DNA of 64,000 bases, from positions 30,289 to 94,288 of the forward strand of contig CAZUIM010000007.1 in assembly GCA_964620325.1 (NCBI GenBank). Direction: 5' to 3'. Made by a program: the position numbers and the translations under genes. The notes under the pieces are model-generated. The model was not told the DNA's origin. It searched no databases and worked only from the letters and a program-made list of their open reading frames with translations. Below, in pieces: positions 16,811 to 25,373 of this stretch (its first letter is position 1; the number at the start of each line of letters is the position of its first letter). This DNA comes from CAZMYM01 sp964620325. GTDB taxonomy: Bacteria > Bipolaricaulota > Bipolaricaulia > UBA7950 > UBA9294.

Positions 16811-17686
16811 ATGTCGAAAGGACCGAGTTGGTTGAAGGTGCGAACTCCGACGCCGGCCCAGGCCACAGGGATTCGGCAGGTGCGCGAGACGCTCGATCGC
16901 CACCGCGTGCACACGATCTGCCAGGGCGCCCTCTGTCCAAACGCGGTCGAGTGCTGGGGGGCGAAGACGGCGACGTTCATGATCCTTGGTGAGGTCTGCT
17001 CGCGCGCCTGCCGATTCTGCGGGGTTCGAAGCGGGGCCCCCGGCGGCCGCGTCGATACGGGCGAGCCGGCTCGCGTCGCCGAGGCGGTCCTTGAACTCGG
17101 GCTTCGATACGTCGTCCTGACGTCGGTCGATCGAGACGATCTCGAAGATGGAGGGGCGGCGCTCTTTGCTGACACGATCGAGCGGGTGAAGCGACGATCG
17201 CCGGGGGTTATCGTGGAGGCGCTCATCCCCGATTTCACCGGTGACGTTGGAGCGCTGAACCGGGTCGCTGCCAGCGGGGCGGACGTGATCGGCCACAACG
17301 TCGAAACGGTCGAGTCGTTGACGCCCGACTGTCGAGACCGGCGGGCCAGCTATCGACAATCACTCGATGTGCTGCGACATCTGAGCAGTTCAGACGTGCC
17401 GGGAGGAATCGTGAAGAGCGGCATGATGGTCGGACTGGGAGAGGGAACGGACGAGATTCTCGCCACATTCGACGACCTGCATGGGGCCGGGGTTCGGATT
17501 CTGACGGTCGGCCAGTACTTGCGGCCGACGCCGGAGGCAATCCCGGTCGTTCGTCACGTTCCACCGGAGGAGTTCGACAGGCTGGCGGAGGCGGCGAGGG
17601 CACGTGGGATTCCGGCGGTCGTCGCCGGACCGCTCGTTCGCAGTTCGTATCACGCGGAGGAGGCGTACCGCGAGGCATGCGGCTGA
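16811..17686 (+). CDS. lipA: Lipoyl synthase
   Basis: Radical-SAM enzyme of 291 residues that inserts two sulfurs into octanoyl-lysine. Both iron-sulfur clusters are visible: the auxiliary one at Cys37, Cys42 and Cys48 (CQGALCPNAVEC) and the SAM cluster at Cys63, Cys67 and Cys70 (CSRACRFC). The C-terminal serine cluster ligand is in VRSSYHAEE. It begins one base after lipB and overlaps the next gene by ten bases. Confidence 0.96.
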   Translation: MSKGPSWLKVRTPTPAQATGIRQVRETLDRHRVHTICQGALCPNAVECWGAKTATFMILGEVCSRACRFCGVRSGAPGGRVDTGEPARVAEAVLELGLRYVVLTSVDRDDLEDGGAALFADTIERVKRRSPGVIVEALIPDFTGDVGALNRVAASGADVIGHNVETVESLTPDCRDRRASYRQSLDVLRHLSSSDVPGGIVKSGMMVGLGEGTDEILATFDDLHGAGVRILTVGQYLRPTPEAIPVVRHVPPEEFDRLAEAARARGIPAVVAGPLVRSSYHAEEAYREACG

Positions 17687-18411
17687 TCGTCGACCTCATC
17701 CCCAGCGACCCGCGGTTCGGACTGGCGCTCGACGAGGCGTTGTTCGAGTCCGTCGTTCGGGGCGGGGATGGGATCCTGCGGGTCTGGATCGATCGGCTCG
17801 CTGTGATTGTCGGACGATCGCAGAGCCTCGCGGCCGAGGTCGATCTGGCGCAAGCCCGGCGAGAAGGTATCCGTGTCCTCCGGCGGATCAGCGGCGGCGG
17901 AACGGTCGTTCACTACCGGGGGAACTTGAACGTCTCCGCGATCGCCGCGACCGGGGCGGTCGGGTCCGTCGCCGCCGCGTTCAGTCGGCTCGGCGCCGCG
18001 ATCGTTGACGGGCTGTCGACGTTGGGGTTGCTGGCCGACGTTTCCGGGAACCGACTGTCGATCTGCGGGCGGAAGATTGGAGGTGCGGCACAGGCCCGTC
18101 GTGGGGCGGCCGTCCTGTATCACAGTACAGTTCTCGTATTCCCGCCGGAACGGCCGATCGAATCGCTCCTCCTCGCCCATCGGCCAGGATATCGTCCGGT
18201 GGGGGTCGCGTCGCGTCCCGAGTCGATGACGACCCTGTCGGAAGTCCTCGGTCGGTCGGTCGCCGTGGGGGAAGCGGCATCGGCGATCGTTTCGGGACTC
18301 GCGTCGGCTTTCCGTTGCGACGAGGCGGCGGTCAGCGTCGACGAAGCGGCGAGGGCCGCGGGCTTGGCGGAGAAGAAGTACGGGAGTTGGCAGTGGAACG
18401 CCTCTCGGTGA
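17677..18411 (+). CDS. Lipoate-protein ligase A-like (LplA/LipM family)
   Basis: 244 residues in the BPL/LplA fold. RRISGGGTVVHYRGNLN is the lipoyl-AMP/octanoyl binding motif and CGRKIGGAAQ the catalytic-lysine loop; the C-terminal accessory domain of E. coli LplA is only partly present. It could use free lipoate (salvage) or act as an octanoyltransferase/amidotransferase (LipM/LipL type); a Cys next to the GRK loop keeps that open. Adjacent lipB and lipA already form a complete pathway. Confidence 0.85.
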   Translation: MRLIVDLIPSDPRFGLALDEALFESVVRGGDGILRVWIDRLAVIVGRSQSLAAEVDLAQARREGIRVLRRISGGGTVVHYRGNLNVSAIAATGAVGSVAAAFSRLGAAIVDGLSTLGLLADVSGNRLSICGRKIGGAAQARRGAAVLYHSTVLVFPPERPIESLLLAHRPGYRPVGVASRPESMTTLSEVLGRSVAVGEAASAIVSGLASAFRCDEAAVSVDEAARAAGLAEKKYGSWQWNASR

Positions 18412-18956
18412 GGGACAAACGGACGATCACCCTCCAAATCGGGCGGACGCCCCGGGGGCTGTCGGCGATTTCGCGTCGTTGCAGGTACGGATTCCCTCAG
18501 GTCATTCGCGTTCATCCGATCGTCGACGCGGTACCGTTTCCGACGCTCTACTGGCTGACGTGTCCGTTTCTCACCCGGAGGATCGACCGGCTTGAGGCGG
18601 GAGGCTGGATCGGCCGGCTCGAGCAGCGTCTCGGATCGGATCCGGGTCTGCAAGCTCGGCTTCGTGTCGCGCGAGAGGCGTACATCCGGGAGCGATACGC
18701 CCTGCTCTCCGAGGCGGAGCGAAGGGAAGTCGACGCACGGGGGTGGGAGGAGAATCTGCTCGGGAGAGGGATCGGTGGGATTGCTGAGGCGAATCGGATC
18801 AAGTGCCTGCACCTGCATGTGGCCCACGCCTTGGTGGCGGAGAACCCCGTCGGTGCCCTCGTTCTCGGGATACTGGATCGGGCGGAGTGTCCGGCCGAAG
18901 AAGTGATCTGCTCCACCCGGGGGCGGGTGGAGCAGATCGATCAGATCAATCGATAA
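18393..18956 (+). CDS. DUF501 family protein
   Basis: 187 residues starting at the GTG at 18393 (GGGAG six bases upstream, inside the previous gene). The family pattern GFPQVIRVHPIV...PFPTLYWLTCPFLTRRIDRLEAGGWI and the His-rich CLHLHVAHALV motif are clear. DUF501 proteins are widespread and uncharacterised, sometimes next to Ppx/GppA or enolase; here the lipoylation genes are the neighbours. The last codons contain a perfect 15-bp inverted repeat (see the hairpin at 18905-18938). Confidence 0.85.
   Translation: MERLSVRDKRTITLQIGRTPRGLSAISRRCRYGFPQVIRVHPIVDAVPFPTLYWLTCPFLTRRIDRLEAGGWIGRLEQRLGSDPGLQARLRVAREAYIRERYALLSEAERREVDARGWEENLLGRGIGGIAEANRIKCLHLHVAHALVAENPVGALVLGILDRAECPAEEVICSTRGRVEQIDQINR
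18905..18938. terminator. Perfect 15-bp stem-loop at the convergent gene ends
   Basis: Arms 18905-18919 and 18924-18938 are exact inverse complements around a GGGG loop. It lies inside the last codons of the DUF501 gene, 44 bases from the stop of the converging VWA gene. No U-tract follows on either strand, so it may act as a bidirectional roadblock, an mRNA 3'-end stabiliser or a Rho-assisted terminator. Confidence 0.5.
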
Positions 18957-18981
18957 GCGCTCGGCCCGATAGGTCTCGCCC

Positions 18982-21318
18982 TTACGGATCCGCGTGGACC
19001 AACGGCGGCTTGTTGACGTTCGCAACGTGGACGCAGAGCGTGTCGGTCGCGGTCAGTCCGCACGTGTCGGTCACGGTCAGCTTGACGACGAGATCGATCC
19101 CCTCGCAGACGTCGATGATCGGCGCAGTGAAGATCGGCGCGGTCGTGCGGGCGTCGGAGAGGACTCCGGCCGACGCTGTCCACGCGAAGACGAGGCGATC
19201 GCCGTCTGGGTCGGTGACGTCCGGCGTCAGTCGGATGCTCTCGCCCTCGTTGATCGTGATCGACGGGCCGAGCTCGACCCTCGGTGGACCGTTCACGTTT
19301 CGGACGGTGACGATCACCGAATCAGACGCGGACAGCCCGCACGGATCGACGACCGTGAGCTGGATCTTGATCGCCTCCCCGTCGCAGCAGCCCGTTGCAG
19401 GGGCGGTGAAGATTGGGTTCGACGGGTCGGAGGTATCGATCGTGCCGCCGCTGATCGACCAGCGGTACGTGAGGTCCTCGCATTCTGGGTCGTTGACCAT
19501 CGGCGACAGCCGGACGGTTTCGCATTCGTCGATTGCGAAGTCCGGCCCGAGATCGACGCTCGGCGCCCGATTTACGTTCCGCACGCGAACGACGACCGAA
19601 TCACAGACGGTGGCCCCGCAGGGGTCGACGACGGAGAGCGTGAGCGTCACCGTCGCGCCACCGCAGTCGTCGATCATCGGGGCGTGGAACACGGGTCGCA
19701 GCGCCGACGGATCATCGAAGCTGCCGGTCCCGGTTGCCACCGCCCATCGGTAGGTGAGTTCGTCGCCGTCAGCATCGTGTGCGACCGCCTGAAGCGTGAT
19801 CGAGGTTCCTTCGTCTACGCACAGGTCCCTCCCGGCATCCGCAACCGGGGTGTGGTTGACGTTGTTGATGCGCAGGACGAAGGCGTCGCTGGCGGACGCG
19901 CCGCAGCTGTCGATCGCCGTCAGGGTGACGTCGACGTCGATCCCTTCGCATCCATCGAGGATCGGCGCCGTGTACAGCGGGTCGAGCGACGTCCGATCGT
20001 CGAACGTGCCCGCACTCGCCCCCCAGAAGACCTGCGTTACGTTGCAGTCGGAGTCCGATACGACCCCGTGCAGCCGGATCGAGTCCCCTTCGTTGAGCGT
20101 CTTGGCGTCGAGCGGCGGGCCGGCCGGCGTCACAGTCGCCGGGGGAGTGCACGGCCTCTCAACCGGAGCCGGACATACGGGAGCCGGAGCGCACTGCGGG
20201 GTGCACATCTCGCAGTGCGACGCGGTCACGTGTCCTTCGAGGAGGACGTCGGCCGCGTCGGTCGAGTAGAGACGGTCGTTCCCCATTCCGCCGAGGAGAA
20301 CGTCGCGTCCAGGTCCCCCGTCGAGGACGTCGTCGCCGGACTCTCCCTCGAGGGAGTCGTTTCCGGCACCGCCGCAGAGGAGGTCGTTTCCGGAGCCGCC
20401 GAAGAGAAGGTCGTCGCCTTCTCCGCCGTCGAGCATGTCGTTCCCGGGTCCGCCCTCCAGAATGTCCGAACCGTCTCCGCCGATCAGCACGTCGTTCCCA
20501 CCGAGGCCGATGAGGAAGTCGTCCCCGCCGTAGCCGAAGATGAGATCGTTCTGGTCGGTCCCGTAGAGACGGTCATCGCCTTCGGTTCCGTGGATGATGT
20601 TCGTGACCCCGAGGCACGCGTACTCCGCCGGGATCCCCGACGGGCGAATCTCAGGAAGCGTGACCGCGTCTCCGTCCGATCCGACGGCGGCGAACAGCGC
20701 ATCGAGCAGGGCGGAGGCCTCGCGGACACTCCAGTAGCTCCCTCCGGTGTCGGTCGCCAGGGAACGAAGCGTGTCGCCGGCTTCGTCCTCGATGTCAATC
20801 CCGACGACCTGGACCGTGATCGGAGGCGACATGGTCGCCAGCATCCGTGCGATGACGTCGTAGTCGCCACCGCAATTGCCTTCCCCGTCGCTGACCAGGA
20901 TGATCGTTCCGCCGTCGACGAGCTCGTTCGCCGCGACGATCAGCGAGTCCACCAGAGGGGTCTTCCCCTCCGCCTCAACCTGTTCGAAGGCGGCGATCAT
21001 CTCGTTCCGAATCGAGGCGGAGAAGGGTGCCAGCGCGTAGAGAAGTTCGATGTCCTGACAGCTCTCGACCTCGTTTCGGTAGTTGATCCGATGCCCGTAG
21101 ATCATCAGCCCGACGTTCCCCTGCTCCGGCAGGCCGAGCAAGAGGTCGCCGAGGGCCGACTTCGCCGCCGCGATTCGTGTGTCGGCATCGAACGGCTTGT
21201 TCATGCTGTTCGATGCATCAAGGATGAAGACAAGATTCTCTGGTGCTGCGCCGGCGGCGAGTGCGACCGAGCAGGCCACGAGAGCGGTCACCGCCAGCCT
21301 GAGCAATCGAGTCCGCAT
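18982..21318 (-). CDS. Secreted VWA - RTX repeat - Ig/PKD-like repeat protein
   Basis: 778 residues. A signal peptide (about 1-24, ending AAGAA) leads to a von Willebrand A domain (about 26-215) with an intact MIDAS start DASNS (Asp34, Ser36, Ser38). Then come about a dozen glycine/aspartate nonapeptides of the RTX calcium-binding type (GGxGxDxLx, about 235-360), a short Cys/Pro-rich hinge (CEMCTPQCAPAPVC) and four related ~95-residue Ig/PKD-like repeats, each with 'DxCGxxxxD' and 'VNxxP' landmarks. It probably folds outside the cell with calcium and disulfides and may be an adhesion or scaffold protein; no sortase signal or membrane anchor is seen at the end. AAGGAGG precedes the ATG. Confidence 0.85.
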   Translation of the reverse strand: MRTRLLRLAVTALVACSVALAAGAAPENLVFILDASNSMNKPFDADTRIAAAKSALGDLLLGLPEQGNVGLMIYGHRINYRNEVESCQDIELLYALAPFSASIRNEMIAAFEQVEAEGKTPLVDSLIVAANELVDGGTIILVSDGEGNCGGDYDVIARMLATMSPPITVQVVGIDIEDEAGDTLRSLATDTGGSYWSVREASALLDALFAAVGSDGDAVTLPEIRPSGIPAEYACLGVTNIIHGTEGDDRLYGTDQNDLIFGYGGDDFLIGLGGNDVLIGGDGSDILEGGPGNDMLDGGEGDDLLFGGSGNDLLCGGAGNDSLEGESGDDVLDGGPGRDVLLGGMGNDRLYSTDAADVLLEGHVTASHCEMCTPQCAPAPVCPAPVERPCTPPATVTPAGPPLDAKTLNEGDSIRLHGVVSDSDCNVTQVFWGASAGTFDDRTSLDPLYTAPILDGCEGIDVDVTLTAIDSCGASASDAFVLRINNVNHTPVADAGRDLCVDEGTSITLQAVAHDADGDELTYRWAVATGTGSFDDPSALRPVFHAPMIDDCGGATVTLTLSVVDPCGATVCDSVVVRVRNVNRAPSVDLGPDFAIDECETVRLSPMVNDPECEDLTYRWSISGGTIDTSDPSNPIFTAPATGCCDGEAIKIQLTVVDPCGLSASDSVIVTVRNVNGPPRVELGPSITINEGESIRLTPDVTDPDGDRLVFAWTASAGVLSDARTTAPIFTAPIIDVCEGIDLVVKLTVTDTCGLTATDTLCVHVANVNKPPLVHADP

Positions 21319-21399
21319 TTTCGTACCTCCTTACCGATTGATCCGACAAGTGCTGCGGCAATTCTAGCCGATTGAGGGGGCCGGATACTGTGATCTGGA

Positions 21400-21870
21400 T
21401 TACAGATTGAGCGATGGGTTCGATGCTTCGTCTGCGACGGCCTCGAGGAGCTCTCGTCGACGGCCGGTCGGAATCAGCGCCCGCACCATGCCACGGCGCA
21501 TGTGACCGCATCCGACCACGTCCCCGTGGTACGCGAGGGCGACGTGCCCATCGGAACCGTCGACCGCGAGTTGCCGACCGAGGAGAAGGTCCTTCAAATC
21601 GTCGACGCCGAGTTCGATCCGGCCGCCGGTCACCCGATCGGCGAGGAGTATCAGGAAGCTCGACGTCGGTCTGGGCCCCTTCGGTGTTCGCCGAAGGATG
21701 CGCAGTCCGGTCGGTCGGCGGGCCGGGATGTCCGGCGGGGGGCTTTCGCTTGCGGCCCATACGTCGTCACCGTGTTGTTCGATTCGCAGAGCATCGAAGG
21801 TCGATCGATCGACGCCGAACCGCTCGACGAAGAACGTGATCATCTCCTCACGAAGTCGGTCGTTCGACAC
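21400..21870 (-). CDS. C-terminal RNA-binding (NusB/NSUN-associated) domain protein
   Basis: 156 residues downstream of, and overlapping by 23 bases, the RNA methyltransferase gene. The sequence FLILLADRVTGGRIELGVDDLKDLLLGRQL followed by a GHVALAYHGDVVGCGHMR segment resembles the extra C-terminal domain of RsmF-type rRNA methyltransferases, here encoded separately. The GTG at 21870 is the likely start (GGAGGAGG upstream); the longer open frame is Arg/Ser-rich and lies inside the other gene. Confidence 0.6.
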   Translation of the reverse strand: MSNDRLREEMITFFVERFGVDRSTFDALRIEQHGDDVWAASESPPPDIPARRPTGLRILRRTPKGPRPTSSFLILLADRVTGGRIELGVDDLKDLLLGRQLAVDGSDGHVALAYHGDVVGCGHMRRGMVRALIPTGRRRELLEAVADEASNPSLNL

Positions 21871-22771
21871 AGGCGATAAAGCCTCCTCCGCTGTCCAGGT
21901 GGTGCGGATAGACACGGACGCAGTCCGCGATGGACGCCGGGAACGACTCCCCTTCCCACGCGGGAAGCCCCGCGGCGACGGAGAACGGGAGACGGATCGG
22001 GACGATCCGCGCGTCGCGCTCCCGAAGCAGCTGCGCGACGACGGCCTCATTCTCTTCCGGGGCGAACGTGCAGGTCGAGTAGACGAGGCGACCACCGGCC
22101 TGCAGGAGGTCGTACGCACGGAGGATCAGCCGCTTCTGCACGGCGGCGAGACGTCGAATCGTCGCCGGCCGTCCGCCGCCACGAAGCGACGGCTCTTTGC
22201 GGAGGGTTCCCTCCGCCGAGCATGGGGCGTCGACGAGGACACGGTCGAACTGGGCGCGGATTGGGAAGGACTCGCCCCGGAACTCGGTCACGGTCGCGTT
22301 CAGGATGCCGAGGCGGTTGATGTTCGCCAACAGAGCGTGTTGACGGCGGCCGGATGGTTCGTTGGCGACGAGGCAGCCGCGGTTCTCCATCCGGGCGGCC
22401 GCTTGTGTCGTCTTCCCTCCGGGAGCGGCGCAGAGGTCGAGGACGGTCTCGTCGGGGCGTGGATCGAGGAGGCGTATGGGCAGCGTTTGGGTCACCTCTT
22501 GGATGTAGAGAAGGCCGAGCCAGTGCTCGATGCGGCGCCCGATCGGCCGGTCGACGCGAAGGAGCGTCTCGTCCCACGGGTAGGGGTCGGACGCGACGCC
22601 GGCGCGGGCGAGTCGGCTGCGGAGGTCCGCAGAGGTCGTTCGTAGGGTGTTGACGCGGACCGATGTCGGGATCGGGCGCGAACAGGCGTCTTCGTATGCG
22701 CTCCAGTCGGGGATGATCGATCGGTAGCGCGGGGTCAACTCGCTCGTTTGGGGGATCGCGCCGCAGGTCAT
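21848..22771 (-). CDS. NOL1/NOP2/Sun-family RNA cytosine-5 methyltransferase
   Basis: 307 residues. SAM-binding DLCAAPGGKTTQ, the first catalytic Cys in VDAPCSAEGT and the second in YSTCTFAPEENE are all present; this family methylates cytosine-5 in rRNA or tRNA (RsmB/RsmF type). The ATG at 22771 gives a normal N-terminus (SELTPRYRSIIPDW); the extra upstream residues overlap the next gene and look non-coding. The RNA-binding tail found in RsmF is encoded by the following separate gene. Confidence 0.9.
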   Translation of the reverse strand: MTCGAIPQTSELTPRYRSIIPDWSAYEDACSRPIPTSVRVNTLRTTSADLRSRLARAGVASDPYPWDETLLRVDRPIGRRIEHWLGLLYIQEVTQTLPIRLLDPRPDETVLDLCAAPGGKTTQAAARMENRGCLVANEPSGRRQHALLANINRLGILNATVTEFRGESFPIRAQFDRVLVDAPCSAEGTLRKEPSLRGGGRPATIRRLAAVQKRLILRAYDLLQAGGRLVYSTCTFAPEENEAVVAQLLRERDARIVPIRLPFSVAAGLPAWEGESFPASIADCVRVYPHHLDSGGGFIACVERPTS

Positions 22772-22898
22772 CGCGCCGCGACGCGAAGAGGCCGTCCGCT
22801 CCCCGGCATGCGGAACGCTCGGGCGGCGTGCGCGCGAGACTCCGGTCGATCTGAGCAGAGACGTCGTGCGGAACGGAGATCGGTCGTTGAGAATCGCC

Positions 22899-23387
22899 TC
22901 ACTCTTCCCGCTTCCAGTACACACGGACCAGCTGATCGCCGTGCGCGTGCTTGATGTCGAGTGTCCCCTTGCAGGCACTCTCGATTGCCTTGCCGATCCG
23001 AAGGGCGAGGTGTGCGTTCGTCGTGGCGATTTCCGTGTCGCTCCCGTCCTCTTCGATCCACATGATGCGTTGGAGCGGCCGCTGCGACGCGGCCGAGGAG
23101 GCCTGGTTCTGCGCGATGTTGAGGATCTCGGTCCTGTGCTGATCGAGGTAGTCGCCGCTCAGGTAGAGAAGGCCGCCGGGGAGCAGATCGAGCTCCCGTC
23201 TGCAGGCGGGGCAGTAGCTCTCGTTCGTCTTCTCTTCGGGTGGATCCTCTTGGGGGGGTTGCCATCGACCATTTCGGTAGACGAGTCGACATCGAGGACA
23301 TACGGTGGGTTCCGGGTACTTCCGCCCCTCGTGGTACGGATTCGCGCTGCCGCCTCCGATGCGTCCACGCTTCTCCCCTTCTGGCAT
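22899..23387 (-). CDS. BCAM0308-family zinc-finger protein
   Basis: 162 residues. Two CxxC pairs, CPRC near 33 and CPAC near 62, form a rubredoxin-like zinc knuckle, followed by RIMWIEEDGSDTEIATTNAHLALRIGKAIE, which matches the C-terminal part of this family (NMD3-like). Function is not established; a nucleic-acid or ribosome link is suspected from the fold. ATG at 23387 is nine bases after GGGAGG. Confidence 0.75.
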   Translation of the reverse strand: MPEGEKRGRIGGGSANPYHEGRKYPEPTVCPRCRLVYRNGRWQPPQEDPPEEKTNESYCPACRRELDLLPGGLLYLSGDYLDQHRTEILNIAQNQASSAASQRPLQRIMWIEEDGSDTEIATTNAHLALRIGKAIESACKGTLDIKHAHGDQLVRVYWKREE

Positions 23388-23491
23388 CCGCGTCACCTCC
23401 CGAAGCTCGTGATTACGTGGAATCGAATTGAGAATCCAGATGAGACAGCTGTGGATGAAGTCCGAGACTTCCGACGAGCCGCCGCAAGCGG

Positions 23492-23740
23492 CTAACCTTC
23501 TTTCTCGGCGAGGAGTTTCTCGAGGAAGGCGATCGCTTCTCCGACAGTCGAGATCTTCTCCGCCTCTTCGTCGGGGATCTCGACCGCGAATTCGTCTTCA
23601 AACTCCATGATCAGCTCGACGGTGTCCAGAGAGTCCGCCCCGAGATCCTCGACGAAGGACGATTCGACCGTCACCTCGTCAGGGTCCACCATCAGCTGCT
23701 CACAGATGATCGTCTTCACCTTCTCCGAGATGTCACTCAT
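23492..23740 (-). CDS. acpP: Acyl carrier protein
   Basis: 82 residues, normal length. The phosphopantetheine site is Ser37 in LGADSLDTVELIMEFE. Carries growing acyl chains for fatty-acid synthesis and feeds LipB. Preceded by GAGGGAGG. Last gene of the plsX-fabH-fabD-fabG-acpP run; the usual next gene, fabF, is not downstream. Confidence 0.97.
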   Translation of the reverse strand: MSDISEKVKTIICEQLMVDPDEVTVESSFVEDLGADSLDTVELIMEFEDEFAVEIPDEEAEKISTVGEAIAFLEKLLAEKEG

Positions 23741-23769
23741 ACCGACAAACCTCCCTCTTTTTGCGCTCT

Positions 23770-24501
23770 TTAGGGGTGTAGCCCCCCGTTCACCCCGATC
23801 ACCTGCCCAGTTATATAGGAAGCCTCTGGGGAAAGCAAGAAGCAAACGAGAGCCGCTACCTCGTCTGGATTTCCGGGTCTTCCGAGAGGGATTCGGTCCA
23901 AATAGGCGGAACGCACCTCCTCGGGGAGCTCCGAGGTCATCTCGGTCTCGATGAAGCCGGGTGAGACGACGTTCACCCGCACGTCTCGGCTCGCGGCCTC
24001 CTTGGCGACGCTCCGGCACAGGGCCGAGATCCCGGCCTTCGACGCTGCGTAATTCGCCTGGCCGATGTTTCCCGTCTCTCCGACCACCGACGAGACCGCC
24101 ACGATCGATCCGAACGGGCTTTTCATCAGGGGCCGGAGTGAGGCTCGGATGCAGTGAAATGTCCCCGTCAGATTGACGCGGAGAACGTCGTCCCACTCCT
24201 CGTCGGTCATCCGCAGGACGAGCCGATCGCGGGCGATTCCCGCGTTGCAGACGAGATGATCGATCCCTCCGAATGCCTCGTTGACCGCCCGGATCGCGCG
24301 GTCGACTTCGTCGCGCGATGAGACGTCGACGCGGAAGAAGCTGGCGCCGCCGAGGGCGGCTTCGAACTCGCCGCCGGCTGTTTCGTTTCGCCCGAAACCG
24401 ATCACCGTGGCGCCGTCCGTGTGCAGGCGCTCGCAGATCGACCGTCCGATTCCGCGCGTCGCCCCGGTTACGATGCATACGCGATTCTCAAACAGACCCA
24501 T
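23770..24501 (-). CDS. fabG: 3-oxoacyl-ACP reductase
   Basis: 243-residue SDR that reduces 3-oxoacyl-ACP with NADPH. TGATRGIG near 12, CNAG near 87, catalytic Ser138, Tyr151 and Lys155, and PGFIETEM. The ATG at 24501 overlaps fabD by 14 bases; the extra upstream residues in the open frame are inside fabD. Position between fabD and acpP confirms the assignment over the two other SDRs in the window. Confidence 0.95.
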   Translation of the reverse strand: MGLFENRVCIVTGATRGIGRSICERLHTDGATVIGFGRNETAGGEFEAALGGASFFRVDVSSRDEVDRAIRAVNEAFGGIDHLVCNAGIARDRLVLRMTDEEWDDVLRVNLTGTFHCIRASLRPLMKSPFGSIVAVSSVVGETGNIGQANYAASKAGISALCRSVAKEAASRDVRVNVVSPGFIETEMTSELPEEVRSAYLDRIPLGRPGNPDEVAALVCFLLSPEASYITGQVIGVNGGLHP

Positions 24502-25369
24502 CGGATGCCTCCTCGTATGCGAGAAACTCGATTCGATCGGTGATTCGCTTCCCGAGACCGACGAGTGTCGATCCCGAACCAACCTCGATCGCGTGGGTGA
24601 TCCCGGAGTCGGCGAGCCGCTCCACGACATCGACCCAGTGGACGCACGCCGCCATCTGCCGACGCATCAGTTCCCGGATCCGTTCGGGGTCGTCTTCTGA
24701 TTGTCCCGAGACGCTGCTCACGAGCGCGATCGATGGCGGCCGGAAGTCGAGTCGATCGATCAGCGTGGCGAGAGCGTCGCGCGCCGGTTCCATGAACGGA
24801 GAGTGGAATGCCCCGGAGACTTGCAGGCGGATCCCGCGTCCTCCCGCCTCCTCCGCCGCGTCGATGACTCGAGCGACCGCCTCCTCGGTGCCGGAGACAA
24901 CGATCTGCTGACGTCCGTTGTGGTTGGCCACGACGACGTTCGGTCCGGCTTCGGCGCAGAGGCGAGTGACCGTCTTCAGATTGAGTTTGACGATCGCCGC
25001 CATCGCGCCGGAGACGGTCGACATCAGCCGACCGCGCTCCATCACGAGACGGAGCACGTCCGTCCGATCGAGAACGCCGGCGCTCGCGAGGGCCGCGAAT
25101 TCACCGAGGCTGTGTCCGGCAACGGCGACGGGAATCACTCCCGCGGTGCGCAGTGCCCGTTCTCGTGCGAGGCTGTCGATCAAGATCGTCGGCTGGGCCG
25201 CGCGGGTCGCCGCGAGACGATGCGCGTCGCCGTCGAGGATCCACTTCCGAATGGCGAGACCGCCTTCCGCGGCGATGCGGTAGTGCTCGTCGGCCTCCTC
25301 CGACGGTGGCGGGAGGGTCTCCGGGAGCCTCCCTTGCCCGGGAAAGAGGAACGCGATGCGCCGGCCCAT
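24488..25369 (-). CDS. fabD: Malonyl-CoA:ACP transacylase
   Basis: 293 residues. FPGQG at the start, nucleophile Ser87 in GHSLGEF, and the His of SGAFHSPFM. Loads malonyl units onto ACP. Four bases after fabH. The C-terminal glycine-rich EVGSGSTLVGLGKRI loop is family-typical. Confidence 0.95.
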   Translation of the reverse strand: MGRRIAFLFPGQGRLPETLPPPSEEADEHYRIAAEGGLAIRKWILDGDAHRLAATRAAQPTILIDSLARERALRTAGVIPVAVAGHSLGEFAALASAGVLDRTDVLRLVMERGRLMSTVSGAMAAIVKLNLKTVTRLCAEAGPNVVVANHNGRQQIVVSGTEEAVARVIDAAEEAGGRGIRLQVSGAFHSPFMEPARDALATLIDRLDFRPPSIALVSSVSGQSEDDPERIRELMRRQMAACVHWVDVVERLADSGITHAIEVGSGSTLVGLGKRITDRIEFLAYEEASDGSV

Positions 25370-25373
25370 CGTC

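Noticed and set aside
18994..21375. 793-codon frame on the plus strand opposite the VWA gene
   Set aside because: It is rich in Asp/Arg/Val repeats typical of the antisense of a GC-rich gene; the minus-strand protein has signal peptide, VWA, RTX and ribosome site.
23477..23493. Rho-independent terminator after acpP
   Set aside because: The AGCCGC/GCGGCT stem overlaps the stop codon and no U-tract follows on the acpP strand.
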